From positions 3,162,001-3,226,000 of the forward strand of contig CM034141.1 in assembly GCA_019914995.1 (NCBI GenBank): DNA of 64,000 nucleotides. The letters run 5' to 3'. This document shows, piece by piece, positions 24,427 to 35,735 of this stretch. Below the pieces are notes generated by a model. That model did not search any database and had not been told where the DNA came from. It saw only the letters and a list, made by a program, of their open reading frames with translations. The stretch's first letter is position 1; every line of letters starts with the position of its first letter. Both the position numbers and the translations under genes were made by a program. This DNA comes from Acanthochlamys bracteata (lineage: Eukaryota > Streptophyta > Magnoliopsida > Pandanales > Velloziaceae).

Positions 24427-24692
24427 GGAGCTATTTGGCAACGCTTATCTAGAAAACAACGTATCAATTTTTTATTTCATATTTTTTAATAATTTTTTTA
24501 TAATATTCTACAGTTATTTAAAAATTTAAAAAGTATAAAAAAATTATACGTAGTAAGATTTTCTTATTATTTATTTTTATTAATTATTTTTAGATCAAAA
24601 TAGTAGAACTCATTTATTGGAATTAGAACAAAAATATTTTTTATTCTAGAAAAATTCATTCTATAAGACCATAAGCTCTCCAAAACGTCCCC
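24427..24692. mobile_element. Tourist-like MITE, copy 3 (TSD TTA)
   Basis: Begins GGAGCTATTTGGCAACG and ends CAAAACGTCCCC, with TTA at 24,424-24,426 and 24,693-24,695. The interior matches copies 1 and 2 (TTATTTAAAAATTTAAAAAG, TTATACGTAGTAAGATT). It is the most diverged of the three, and so probably the oldest insertion. Confidence 0.75.
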
Positions 24693-25200
24693 TTAATCTC
24701 ATGTCCATAAGTAGGATGTAATTTAGAAATTAGATGGAGGGAATTCGTATATTTACTTTTAGAAAGTAATATATGGTCACCTAATAATGTTACTATTATT
24801 TGGTCTTTATGATTTTTGAAAGATGCTAATTTTATCCACGATGAGCACTGCGTAATTAACTAATTATGAGTTATAAGAAGTGCATGTTAATTCTTGAACT
24901 TTTGTAATTAGATCCACAGGTTAAATTTAATTGGCATTTTATAGAAACATAATTGGAAGAAGAGAAATTGATAGCCTAATCGAAAAATGGTACTTGCCGC
25001 AGAGGACCAACTTTGCCTAGGAACAACTATGGGGGAATGTGCTTGCAAAAAACGTTTATAGATTCTGATTTTGGAAATACAGTAGCGTACAAGCCAAGTA
25101 TACAAGTATATGTATACATACAATGCTTTGCAACGGTTAGAAATTTGATTAATTAAAGTCTCAATCAACTCAAAAGAAACCAACCCGTTTCTATCGTGGA
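24693..25200. other. Non-coding stretch upstream of a putative gene start
   Basis: Contains AT-rich runs and TATATGTATACATAC near 25,110, which could act as a TATA region for the transcript proposed downstream. The 91-codon minus-strand frame at 24,908-25,183 has no recognisable domain. Confidence 0.3.
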
Positions 25201-25202
25201 TG

Positions 25203-25227
25203 GTCTCTCTCTCTCTCTCTCTCTCTT
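25203..25227 (+). repeat. (TC)n microsatellite, 5'UTR-like
   Basis: An uninterrupted TC run followed by TTCTGTGTTC. Pyrimidine-rich CT runs of this kind are common in plant core promoters and 5' leaders. Confidence 0.9.
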
Positions 25228-25484
25228 CTGTGTTCTAAACCTACAGAACAATGAAAAGAAACTTTCAATTCGGAGGAAAAACATTTCAGTTTTCAATTTG
25301 TTGCTCTTCTTTCGTTAGTTCATTTACTAGTTTTTTGTTTCGCGATTGATCCTTTTTTTTAATAACAACAGAGAGAGACGGAAGAGGATGTGTTAGAGTA
25401 TTCAACAAATGAGAGATTAAGGTTTGGAAATTGAATTAATCTCGAAGTTCCTCAATGGTGAATACCGAGTCTCTCGGAACGTGT
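25228..25484 (+). other. Putative 5' leader and first exon
   Basis: After the CT run the sequence has leader-like composition (GAGAGAGACGGAAGAGG). It then has CTCAATGGTGAATACC at 25,453, opening a short frame MVNTESLGT that meets a candidate 5' splice site GT|GTAAGA at about 25,484. The following sequence is T-rich and contains TTTAGGGTTTCC, typical of plant first introns. I cannot identify the next exon with confidence: AATGGCTTTGAATGC near 26,563 is short and closes quickly. The gene is therefore hypothetical, and may be a decayed start of the transcript unit whose exon-like pieces lie in 27-33 kb. Confidence 0.35.
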
Positions 25485-25646
25485 AAGATTTCTCTTTTTT
25501 CCTTCAATTTTGTTTATCGACAAATTCGTTGCGAGAATATTTAATCGAAGTTCAGTTTAGGTGTTCAGTTTAGGGTTTCCGTTTTTTGGTGTTTGACATT
25601 ATTTCTCAATTTTTTTGTTGTTTATTTGAATCTTCTTAATCGACTC

Positions 25647-25978
25647 TGCAATACGAACCGGTTCCTTTCTCTCTCTTTCTGTCTTACGAAACCAAATGAA
25701 AAAACTCTTCAAATTTCAATTTCTTGAATTATGTTTATTTCAAGAAACTTTCGCGATAATTCTGTTTCTTTGCGTTTTCAATATTTGTACGATTTTTTTC
25801 CTTTTTTTCTTTTGCAATATGAACCGTTTCCTTTCTCCCTCTTCCTGTCTTACAAAACCAAATGAAAAAAACTCTTCAAATTTCAATTTCTTGAATTATG
25901 TTTATTTCAAGAAACTTTCTTGATAATTCTGTCTTTGCATTTTCAAAATTTGTACGATTTTTTCCTTTTCTCTTTTGT
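25647..25978 (+). repeat. 166 bp tandem duplication
   Basis: Two units start TGCAATACGAACC (25,647) and TGCAATATGAACC (25,813). They share AAACCAAATGAAAAAA, AATTATGTTTATTTCAAGAA and TTTGTACGATTTTTT. Divergence is small, so the duplication is fairly recent. The open frames that cross it are low-complexity and not credible proteins. Confidence 0.9.
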
Positions 25979-26625
25979 TTTGTTGTTTATTCAAAAATTC
26001 TAGATCGTGGATTTATTCAAAAAATTCTTTTACGGTATTCCTTTTGTTGTTTTCTCATTTTATTCACAGTTTTTATTTTGAAGATGTGTTTTTACTTTAT
26101 TAATCTTTGTAGATCTGATTTCAGATGAAAATCTTAAGTCTTATTCAATCATTCAATAGTCATACATGTACATATATATAGACTTCTTATAATGCTAAAT
26201 AAAGAGAGTTCTAAATAAAAAAAAATATCTAAAATATATAATATAATTCTAAGAAAAGATATCAAATATAATATAGTTTACGTATGTGTTGACTTACGCC
26301 AACAATTTCTATACTTATGTTGGTGTTTATGGGTGGAGCTTCTTGGATTTTACACAATTTTCAAGATTGTCTCACCAATAATGATCATGGAAAGAAGATG
26401 GTTCGTTGTAACTTCTATTTTTGTGTTCAGATTACAAACACTTAATTTTGATTCCCGAGTGAACTTAACCTAGATTGACTTCTTTTATTTTGGAGTTTCC
26501 TCACTACTACTTGATTGAAAGTTTTTGTTCTGACTTTCACTTTCAGAAGAAGAAAATGGCTTTGAATGCTGTTCCTGATGATACAGCATCATAAAAATGG
26601 CTTTGAATGAGTTTTGTATTTTTTT
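25979..26625. other. Non-coding stretch
   Basis: AT-rich intergenic or intronic sequence. Around 26,385 the frame NNDHGKKMVRCNF resembles part of a BED-type zinc finger as found in hAT transposases, but it is too short to assign. No other feature seen. Confidence 0.3.
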
Positions 26626-29440
26626 GTGGGCAAGTCCTAGCATTGACAAGAATAGTAGCACTTAAATCTGCTTTCTAGGCCATTGTGAGCGTAGCAGTAG
26701 CGTGAAGAGGTGGCATGATATTTAACAAGTTAAAAGTTCTCCTGAAATTCACAATGCATAATTTTTTTTTTAAAATTCATTTGAGCCCTTATCTTATGAA
26801 TAATTTTTAGGAAGATGAGCTATGTCATTATGTCAAAAGGGAATAGAATTGCAATTCAGCATGGTAGACATCCCCATGATATATTACTGTAGTCCATTTG
26901 TAGTTAGTAATCATAATATTATAAATTTGTCTGTAATTAGATCTAATTGTTGATACAATTAACTCAACAAATCACTTTTGTTGACACATTAAACCAGAGT
27001 GCAGTTTATAAGTTCATCTGTAACAAGATTGTAGGGACCTTCTGACAGATTAAGAGTTGGATTAGTAGCCTTTAAATCTCCTTCAGCCATTGTGAATGTA
27101 GCAGTCGCATGAAAAGGTCAGCGTGAAATTTCAACAAGTTAAAACTTCCCCTAAAATTCACTATGTAAAAATTCTTCTTTGATTGTATTTAAGCCCTTAT
27201 TTTTCTGCATATTTGTTAGGACGATGGGGCATACAAATATTTTGGTACTTTTGAGTTGAATTCTGGAAAGGCATTTGGTGTATAAGGTGTACTTATGTTT
27301 CAATTTGCAGTTGTTTGTCATTGATAAAGCTCGAAGCGTAGATCTTCGAGCGTAGATCGTCTCGTTAAGATGTTTTATTTCCTTTCTCGTCTCTAGGTTG
27401 AAGAACTTGTGGAGCAATTTTGATTGGAAATGGAGTACTATTTCCAAGGTTAAAAATATTAAGTACCGCGTTTAAAAATATTTAGTACCGTGTTTCCCAT
27501 TTATTGTACCCAATGCATAAGCTGATTATGCATATATGCTTTAAATTTGAATAATTTTGCTTGTCTTTCTGGACTTCTGTTTTGTAGGATTGCAGTGAGC
27601 TTCGTGGATTTCCTTTGGGCAACATATCTATCATGATATAGTTGAATGTTAAGACTTCTTCTAGCACCATATCTTTTTTTGTAGTTCTGTTTTCTTTTGT
27701 TTACATGACAAGCCATAGTGTTGACAAGAATAATAGCATTTAAAGTTCCTTATAGGTCATTGAGAAATAGCAGTAGCATTATATGGTCAGTGTGAAATTT
27801 CAACAAGTTAATATTTCTCCTGAAATTCACCATGTATATTGTCTTCATTGATTGCATTTTGAGCCCTTATTTTCTGAATATTTGTTAGGATGGTGAGCTA
27901 TGTCATTATCCCAAAGGGGAATAGAACTGCACTTGAGCTAGGTAGACATCCATACAATGTAATGTTGTAGCCTATTTCTTGTCTAGAAACCATAGTATTA
28001 TAAATTCGTCTATGTCTCTAATCGATCTAATCATTGGTACGATTAAATCAAGGAACCACTTTTGCTGACGTAATAAACCATAGCGCAATTTATAACTTCG
28101 TCTGTATCATGATCTGAAAGACACTTCTTACAGATTCTTAAGAGTTGGATTAATATCAGTATTTTTTTTTGGAATTTTCGAGAGGATTCATTTTTAAATT
28201 CAATGTCATATTCTGCTGCTTTATTTATTTGCTACGTCCTCTTTGACAGACAAATTTTTTTGGTGCATTCGAGTTGAATTCTGGAAAGGCATTTGGTGTT
28301 ACAAGGTGCAGATTATTTAGGTTTGTAGCTGTTTGTCGTTGATAAATCTCGAAGCATTAGATCGTCTTTTTATGATGTTTGGTTTCCTTGTTGGAAATTT
28401 CGATTGGAACTATCAAGGTTAAATTTATTTCAGTAACGTGTGTTTCATTAATTATACCTAACGAGCTGATTATGCAAATATATTTTAAATTTTGAAATAA
28501 TTTTGCTTGTCTTTTTGGACTTCTGATTTGCAGGATTGCAAATGAGCTGCGTGATTTTTTTGGCAATGTATCTAGCATGATACTTGAATCTTAAGACTTT
28601 TTCGAGCACCATATCTCTTTTAGGGTTCTGTTTTCTTTTGTTTACATGGAAAATCATAGCGATGATGAGAATAATAGCATTTAAATCTCCTTTTTAGGCC
28701 ATAGTGAATGTAGTAATAGCCTAAAAGATCAGCATGAATTTGACAAGTTAAAAATTCCCCTGAAATTCACCTTGTATAATTTCTTCTTTGATTGCATTTG
28801 AGGCCTTATTTTCTGAATATTTGTTAGGATTATGAGCTATGTCATTATGCCAAAAGGGAATAGAATGCACTTGAGCTAGGTAGACATCAAAACGATGTAA
28901 TGTTGTAGCCCATTTCTTGTCTGGTAACCATAGTACTATAAATTCGTCTGTATCTATTTTTAGTCTAATTATTGATACAGTTAAATCAAGGAACCACTTT
29001 TGCTGACATATTAAAACATAATGCAGTTTACATTGTACGGTGACTTGTTTACAGATTATTAAGAGTTGGATTAATATGCAATCTTTCGTTATTAGTATTT
29101 TATTGAGAATTATTCTTATAGATTCAATGCCATTTGTTGCTGTTTGATTTAGGTCCACCTTGGCATACAAATCTCATAGTATGTTCGAGTTGAATTCTGG
29201 ATTACTATTCCAATGTTAAATATATTTTAGTAACACGTGTTTCATTTGTTATACCCAAAGAATAAGTTGTTTATGCAAATATGCTTTGAAATTTGAAATA
29301 ATTTTGCTTTCTTTCTAGACTTCGGTTTTGTAGGATTGCAGATGAGCTGTCTAGATTTTGTTTCGGCACCATCTCTATCATGATATACTTGAATGTTAAA
29401 ACTTTTCCTTGCTCCATATCATTTTTATGGGTTTGGTTTC
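26626..29440 (+). repeat. Tandem array of ~0.8-0.95 kb units with exon-like pieces
   Basis: Landmarks recur in order: GACAAGAATAATAGCATTTAAA (about 26,640, 27,720, 28,660), CCTGAAATTCAC (26,750, 27,130, 27,820, 28,760), ATGAGCTATGTCATTATG (26,815, 27,893, 28,832), GAGTTGAATTCTGG (27,255, 28,270, 29,187) and ..TAG/CAG|GATTGCA (27,589, 28,534, 29,334). The second unit is shortened. The piece after the last landmark reads IANELRDFFGNVSSMILE at 28,534 and IADELSRFCFGTISIMIYL at 29,334. The GAGTTGAATTCTGG piece reads FELNSGKAFGV in two units. These look like exons of a decayed, duplicated gene that I cannot name. Stops differ between units. The window start (1-110) carries the tail of another unit. 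Confidence 0.75.
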
Positions 29441-32400
29441 TTCAACTTTGTCTTCAAATACTAGTTTGAGTTTAGACGTAGATTAGGACTCGTATGCAAC
29501 TTGGTGCTGATTGCATTTCTTGTCTTTGTCTTTGTTTCAGGTTATAAAGAAACCAATGGAGTTCTGGTTGGAGGGCCGACTTCTTTCAATGCAGGCATCA
29601 ATCAGTCAGTGGCTTGCCTTGATAATTAACTTGCCTGATCGTGTTAGTTGTTCTTGAGCTTCTTAATTTTCTTAGTTTGCTTTCATATGACGGTTTTGCC
29701 ATTTTTGAGTTAAGAGACCAACGGAGTGGTTGTTGGAGAGTCAATTTTTTCTTCAGTGCTAGCAATAAACCAAAAGTCTGTTTGCCCTTTTTGTAGTCAA
29801 GTGGACTGATTCTTTGAATCCCTTTTTAATGCATGAGCTGACTATTCTTTTTAGCACTGACCTTTTTCTCTCTCTCTCTGCTTTTTGAGCTAATAAGTAC
29901 TTTGACTTTGTATTGATAGTAGACAAATATTTGTTCCAGTATTATGGGTATCAAAGAAATCGTTTGAAATCAATAATTTAATAATTAGAATTTGGAACGA
30001 GAACTCATGAAGTTGTGCTGATTGAGAGTCGAAGTTTGAAGCATGTTATTTGATTTGGGAACCAGATTCATCTACCATTTTGACTAGCCATATCTTCTAT
30101 AGTGGAGATTCTAATTTCAGAACTTTGGTCAGAACACATTGGCAACTTAGTCCACTAGAAGTTCTAACTTTACTTTGATACATCAGTCCTTTAGAATTTA
30201 CATAGTTTGAAATAAATTTAATTTTTTGGAAAAATTAATACCTGTTAATAATTGGCTTCAGGAATAAGTTATTGGGTTAACTCAGTTCTATAAGAAATAA
30301 CTTGTAATTTATTAATTTTCTTATCAGTTATATTAAGATGTGTTGTTGCTGGGAGATAAGTGTTGGATTCATTGTATACTGAAGGTGGTAACGAGCATGC
30401 TCAAGAAGTAAAAGGAAAATAAACAATCAATCCTTGACTGAGCTACTGCAAAAATTGGGTTCGTTTTCTTTTGTTTTGTCTTTCCAATATTAGTTTCAGT
30501 TTATACGTAGATTAGGACATACAAATTATGTTTCCCTATTTGCTTGACCGTGTGGCATATAGGTTTACACATTAGATCTTGAAAAATGCATGTGCAATTA
30601 AGAGTTCCATTACCTTCATACTGATAGGAGAAATGAATTTGTCTGAGTATTGTGAGTTACATAGAAAACTTTTAGAAATTATATTCTGGATCATTAATAA
30701 GAAGCGTTTGTTAGATAATTTAATGAAGTACTTTTAATTGAATGTCAATTGTTGAAGGACACTATTTGATCCAAGTTCATGTACATTTGTGATGAGCCAT
30801 ACACACTGTGATATAGATTTTGGATGCAAAACCTTGATCAGATTAAATTCCCTATTTAGCTGCAAAGTAGTTTTGCATTCTAGTGATTTTTATGATGGTA
30901 GAAACTCCATGACAGTTCAATACTCTCAGTTGAGCTAGGAAACAAAAGGGCCCATGTCCTTCACTATAATTTGATAATTCTTTAACATGTATAGATTCTG
31001 ATATATTATTATAGAAGCTTCATTTCAGCATTGTAGTTATAACATTTGTTCGTGCCATCTTTTAGTATGTGATCTTACTCTGGCTAACTTGTGGTTCTCA
31101 TTGTTTCCTTTTAATATTTATGTGCAGTTATATCTCCATTTTTTAATTGCAACGAGATTACGAGAAGATGTTTCACATTTAATTACCTAGTGCAATGGGA
31201 AGGCTCTGATATCACAGTGCTCTGGTATTAACAATCCAAATATATGGTGAAAGGTGCAGAATCGGTGATTATCTTTCCACTTTTGTTCCCTTTTAAATAT
31301 CTAACTTAATACTCTTTATGATTCTAGAGTTTGAAAATGGTAGCATGGTGATACTAAAGAGATGGATATGTCTGTCCTTTTTCAAGTATATATGTTAGGA
31401 TTGGTAGGAACTCAAACAAAGATTCCTTTTTATGTGATAGTAGTTAATACCATGTCATGCCTTACTAATAAATTGTCTGTATAGTTCAACTTGGCAATGC
31501 TGATACTTGAGTTCTAGCAGTGTGAAACTCAAGGCATCTACTAAAATCCATTGTTATACAACTCGAAACATTGCCAATAAGGTAACTAGGAATTGCTTAA
31601 AACTTTTTTCATTTATGTACAGAGATAGATCGATAATTTATGAAAATATGAACCACATTGCAGAAGTTTATTTGTCCATATGCTGGACCAAACACATTGC
31701 ATAATAGGCCGATACTGTATGTTTTGTCCTGCCTTGGGTTCTCATTGCTTGTATCTTCCTTTTCTATGATTCCTGATTTAAGTTCTTTACACTTAGCATA
31801 CTTCTGTATTCTTGAAAACATGAGACTTGATGTGTGCTGTGGGATATGTCTGCCTGTTATTTTGCCAAATCAGACTGCAATACGTGTTAATTTAAAAATA
31901 AATCAATCACTAAGTTGTTAGTGCAAATTGCTTATTATGTTTAGTTGTTTGATTGCAGCAAGCTTACTTTAGTTTGAAATCTCAGCTTAGTGAGGAGACG
32001 AATCGCCCCATATCCTTGACTTTGTGTTGACTATCATTGAGTATCTATAGATTCTTATATGTGCTTAATTGCAAAGCATTTGATCTTTGTCATATTGGTT
32101 GTACCTATGTTGGTTCGTTTTTCTAATGTATGATTTGACTCTTGCAACTTCTGGTTCTTATTGTTTTCCGTAATATAATATATAAACCAGTTTAGCTATA
32201 GAAAACATAAAGCAAGCTGTGATGCAGGTTCTAACGTTGAATGAAGAAGCATCCTAAGAAGGTGAATCCTGGTTCTCTTGCTTTCCTTCTGGGGTTTGTT
32301 CTGTATATTTCTTTTTGGTGGCTCAGGTATGTTCTCGTAATTTTACATGTAGTAGAGTTCCTTTTTATCTATTATTACTAGTTCGTTTGTTTCATTTGCA

Positions 32401-32920
32401 TAACGTTTAGGATTCTCTTGTATTTATCTTTGCCTTTAGTTTCGCAAATACTCCTAAGTATAAACTGCTTCTGAGTTAGATGAATGTCATTTATTTTGAA
32501 ATGACTTTTTGTTCTTGTGACTGGTTTGTTGTTTGATAAACTTGTATATTTTTGTGTCGACCTATTCTTAGATCCTTTTAGTAATTTTGCATTGTTTATA
32601 ACCACTAAGAATGTACACTCGTCCATGATATATGCTTTCTTTTAGTTTCTCAGATCTTATTTTCACAAAAGCAAGTTCTAGCTTACTGAGTTTCGGCATT
32701 ACTTTGGAAGATGTGAACCTTAATTGAAACATGTTTGCCAAGTTCACATGCATTTTCATTGTATGCTTTTACAATTAGCTGGTGTAGAAATTGTGGTCTG
32801 CGATACTAGGAAATGTATAGTTGTAACTTAACATGGGTGTGCCAGTCCTGAGAAGTTCACATATATAGTTAAGAAGTTAATTTTAAAAGAAAATGTGATA
32901 CCTGTTAATAATTGTGGTCT
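29120..32920 (+). repeat. Segmental duplication block, copy B (partner 1-3,900)
   Basis: Collinear with the first 3.9 kb of the window. It holds exon/intron-like units near 29,540 and 29,710 (GGAGTTCTGGTTGGAGGGCC), the GGTGGTAACGAGCATGC segment near 30,385, GGGCCCATGTCCTT near 30,950 and the conserved exon-like piece at 32.24 kb. ~100 bp at 30,970-31,080 is absent from copy A. Non-coding apart from that piece. Confidence 0.8.
32228..32326 (+). other. Conserved exon-like piece, copy B (MKK..WWLR)
   Basis: Flanked by GATGCAG| (acceptor) and CTCAG|GTATGT (donor), so both splice signals are present, unlike copy A. From the ATG at 32,241 the frame reads MKKHPKKVNPGSLAFLLGF and continues to SFWWLR. 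Differences from copy A fall in the first 16 codons, and the rest is identical. One hydrophobic helix is predicted by inspection. Candidate start exon of a small membrane protein. The family is not recognised, and the downstream exon was not found. Confidence 0.4.
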
Positions 32921-33302
32921 TCTTTCGTTCTCCCCAATTCAGGTTAAAGATCCAACATTGTGCTGATTGGAGTATCAACTTTTCTGTGATGCAGATAATC
33001 AAGCAGTTCTTTCCTGCATACTTAAGTTTCCTACTTCTCTGAATCACTTCTTATTCCTTAACTGCTAAGTTTGCTTTTACAATGATTATTTAGCTTTAAC
33101 CTCTTTGTTTTAGAATAACAGAACAAACAAAGTTATGCTTGGAGGCTAGGTTTCTTCAATGCAGGCAAATATACCCAGCAAACATTTACTTTGCGTGGAT
33201 CTCTCACTCTTGCTGCTGCAACTTGTTTAAATTGCTTGCAGAGTAGTTGCTTCCCGTCTCCGTCAGTGTTATGTTAGAATTTCCTCAAGAAAATTAGTTG
33301 GA
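32921..33302 (+). repeat. Exon/intron-like array 5, left part
   Basis: Units with cores near 32,940 (CAGGTTAAAGATCCAACATT), 33,115 and 33,275. The last is cut within its TTGGAG motif by the inserted element that follows. The array resumes at 34,735. Confidence 0.75.
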
Positions 33303-34734
33303 GCCATGGTTATTAAAATTTTGATTTAAATTTTAAAATTTTATGATTTTACAATCTTATTTCAACAAAATGATCTCACTTTAATTAAAATTGTCTTTTT
33401 TTTGGGATCACATTAGGATCACGATTTTAATATTGAAATCGTTAGAATCGCGATCTTTTGAGGATCATGTGATCCTGCTTACAAAGGGCTTTTTTTTTTG
33501 CAATTACACTTGTCTGGGGGGTTTTTGGCAAAGTGTATATAAGTGATTTTTTCATTCGGGCATTCTTCATTCGTCGGAGAAAAGCCTAATTTCCTTTTTC
33601 TCCTTTACATCGGAGATGAATTTCTCTAATTCGATTGACGCCGTTCAAATCTACGCCTGTCAAAATTTTAATTCAGTCTTTAAGGTTGACCCCAAAATTC
33701 TCCGCTTCTCTAAGTTCAGTCTCTAAGATTCTGATACCTGCTGAGAAACACCTCGCTCTCATCTCCAGAAATTTCTTTGTTTGCTCCGAATCAAACTCCT
33801 CTCTTATCCCTCTCTTTTTTCATCGATAACTTACTCGGACGAAGTAGGGACGGAGTTAAGGACAAACAAGTACATCTATGGCTTAAATTTTTGAAAATTT
33901 TCCCTCTGTTGTTGACTTTTTTTCTCTTCTATATTTTTTATTAAGAAATTTGGAGCAAATCATGAGACAGTCTATTGTTCCAACGAGCCAAAGATGAAAC
34001 ATCTTGCACCGAAGGATTTTATAATCTCTTTTTGTTTCCAAAAGTTATAAAAAAGAATTGAAAGGACAGCTTAGATTTGCCATTGCTGGACTATAGAACA
34101 GATCAGTTATAGTAAATTTTTAAGTGGGACTGAGCTTGTTTGTTGTTCATGGTGAACGAGCGAAGACCTTCGAACGGTTAAACTTCTATTTTTTGTTTTT
34201 CATTAACTGTTTTCCTATAATTTCCTTTTTTTGTTGGCCTTATTGATTGAATTGGGAAGCAACAAATTTGCTGCAGGAAGTGAGAGATGGAACAACAAGG
34301 TGTGAGTTCGAGTTCCTCCAGCAGCAGTAGTTTATATTGCTCCTACTAGCATTCGATTCTTTGCTAGAATTGTGTCATTCATGAAATATACAACTTCCTT
34401 TGAATTCGTACCTTCTAATTTTTTTTGGACTGAATTAAGGTTCCATTTTATTTAGAGGACACTTTCTTATATTAAGTGGATAAAATCTACAAGATTTAAT
34501 GTTTTCATGATCAAAATGAAGTGTTCATGAGTAACAATCCAGCAGGCTTGACGGGAATCCCAAACCTAAAAACATCAATATCAAGAAATTAGTTATTCTT
34601 TTATAATAAAAGCAAATATATATTACAAAAATAATTAAAATTATCAATAAGTAAAATTTTATGATTTTATATGAAATTCTGTTCTTACGATTCTATTTAA
34701 ACAGAACGATCCTATCTAAAATTCCGATACTGAC
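33303..34734. mobile_element. Inserted DNA element, unclassified (TSD TTGGAG)
   Basis: The repeat-unit motif TTGGAG occurs at both borders (33,297-33,302 and 34,735-34,740), as expected if ~1.43 kb inserted into one unit core. The ends CCATGGTTATTAAAAT and TGACAACTTTGG are imperfect inverted repeats. Subterminal sequence is rich in GATCACGATTTTAATATT- and AATCGCGATC-like motifs, typical of some non-autonomous plant DNA transposons. The interior (33,540-33,840) is richer in G+C and open for 64 codons on the plus strand from 33,635, possibly a captured gene fragment. The superfamily cannot be fixed from the sequence alone: an 8-bp duplication with one mismatch (AGTTGGAG/GGTTGGAG) is the alternative reading. 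Confidence 0.6.
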
Positions 34735-35364
34735 AACTTTGGTTGGAGGATCAATATTTTTCAGTACGGGCAATCAAGCAACCAATAATTTCCTATTTAG
34801 TTAGGACCCTGCTTCGATTAACACTTCTGCTTCCTGTTAAATAGTCTTTTCTGATTAGATGCTGATTGTTTTTTTTTCTTTCTCGCTCTCGTTCAGGTTG
34901 AGCGATCCAGTGGTGGTTGGATAGACAACTTTACATGAGTCAGGCATGTTATTTTTCTTGTTTGCCTCTTTGTTTTTCGTTGAAAGAATCAATGGAGGAT
35001 GCTGGTTCAAGGGCCAATCTGCCTAGATGTAGGCCATTGATTAATTCACTTTTCCCTTCAATCCTTTCCACGCCGGTTACCTTGCCTAGTTTGCTTGTGT
35101 GGTAAATGTGTTCGTATGTCCTTAGTCATTTTAGGTTAAAGAACCAATGTTTTCCCAAATGCAGGGCCATTGATTAAAGCTGTCGTTTCTTGTCTGACAT
35201 GAAGTTTTGCTGCTTAGGCTGCTTAGGATGTTTCATACTTTTCTTCCTCTTCATTTCAAGTAGAAAGGACCAACTAGATACTGGTAGAAAGGACCAACAT
35301 CTCTTCAAGCTTCGCAACCAATCAAGTATAAGTGTTCTTTCTTATTTAAGTAGTCTGCTTTGGT

Positions 35365-35735
35365 TACTATTACACACAAGAAGGTGGTATGGTACGTTGA
35401 TCGAATCTTCTTTCGCATCAAGAGAGAGGTAGTGGGCTATCCAAGAAAGTTCTTCAGGTGATTACCGGAGTAATGAAGCAGGTTGGATGGGCTTAGTAGG
35501 ACTCAAACCTGCAATAACGCCGTTATGAGTGGTACATTTAACCAATTAAACTATAAGCCACTACGCTTTATATTCATAGGTCAACTTCATGTCAGACAGA
35601 TGTTCGCCATAAGAGATTAGTGTGGCTGGATTGATTCCTTTTTCCTAGTAGCGAACCTTTTACTCGTTACCAGAATCATCTTTCTTGTACCTCCATGACC
35701 AAATCCCACATGTACTACCACGAGAAACTAGGCTT
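35365..35735. other. Probable organellar DNA insert (NUMT-like)
   Basis: About 370 bp with richer base composition and no repeat-unit landmarks interrupt array 5. The flanking sequences are adjacent parts of normal units. It contains a tRNA-like gene of organellar type on the minus strand, and sequence such as GTGGGCTATCCAAGAAAGTT that looks mitochondrial. Borders are approximate. Nuclear copies of organelle DNA are common in plants. Confidence 0.5.
35488..35560 (-). tRNA. trnI(CAU)-like: Decayed organellar-type tRNA-Ile(CAU)-like sequence
   Basis: Read on the minus strand, the 73-base segment shows the tRNA plan: acceptor strands TGGCTTA and TAAGCCC plus discriminator A, a D-arm GTTTAATTGGTTAAAT, an anticodon loop CTCATAA (anticodon CAU), and a T-arm with loop TTTGAGT closed by CCTAC. 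The overall wording (GGCTTATAGTTTAATTGG .. CCTACTAAGCC) is that of the plant mitochondrial CAU tRNA as I recall it, not of nuclear tRNA-Met. Several stem pairs are broken: the first acceptor pair, two anticodon-stem pairs and one T-stem pair. It is most likely a pseudogene in a nuclear copy of organelle DNA. Confidence 0.7.

Noticed and set aside
25696-26128. Two Phe/Leu-rich open frames
   Set aside because: They run through a 166 bp tandem duplication of T-rich, intron-like sequence. Low complexity, no domain.
27151-27447. 98-codon minus-strand open frame
   Set aside because: Also within the ~0.9 kb repeat, not preserved between units.
28748-29170. 140-codon minus-strand open frame
   Set aside because: It lies across a tandem-repeat unit. 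The equivalent frames in the neighbouring units carry stops, and no domain is recognisable.
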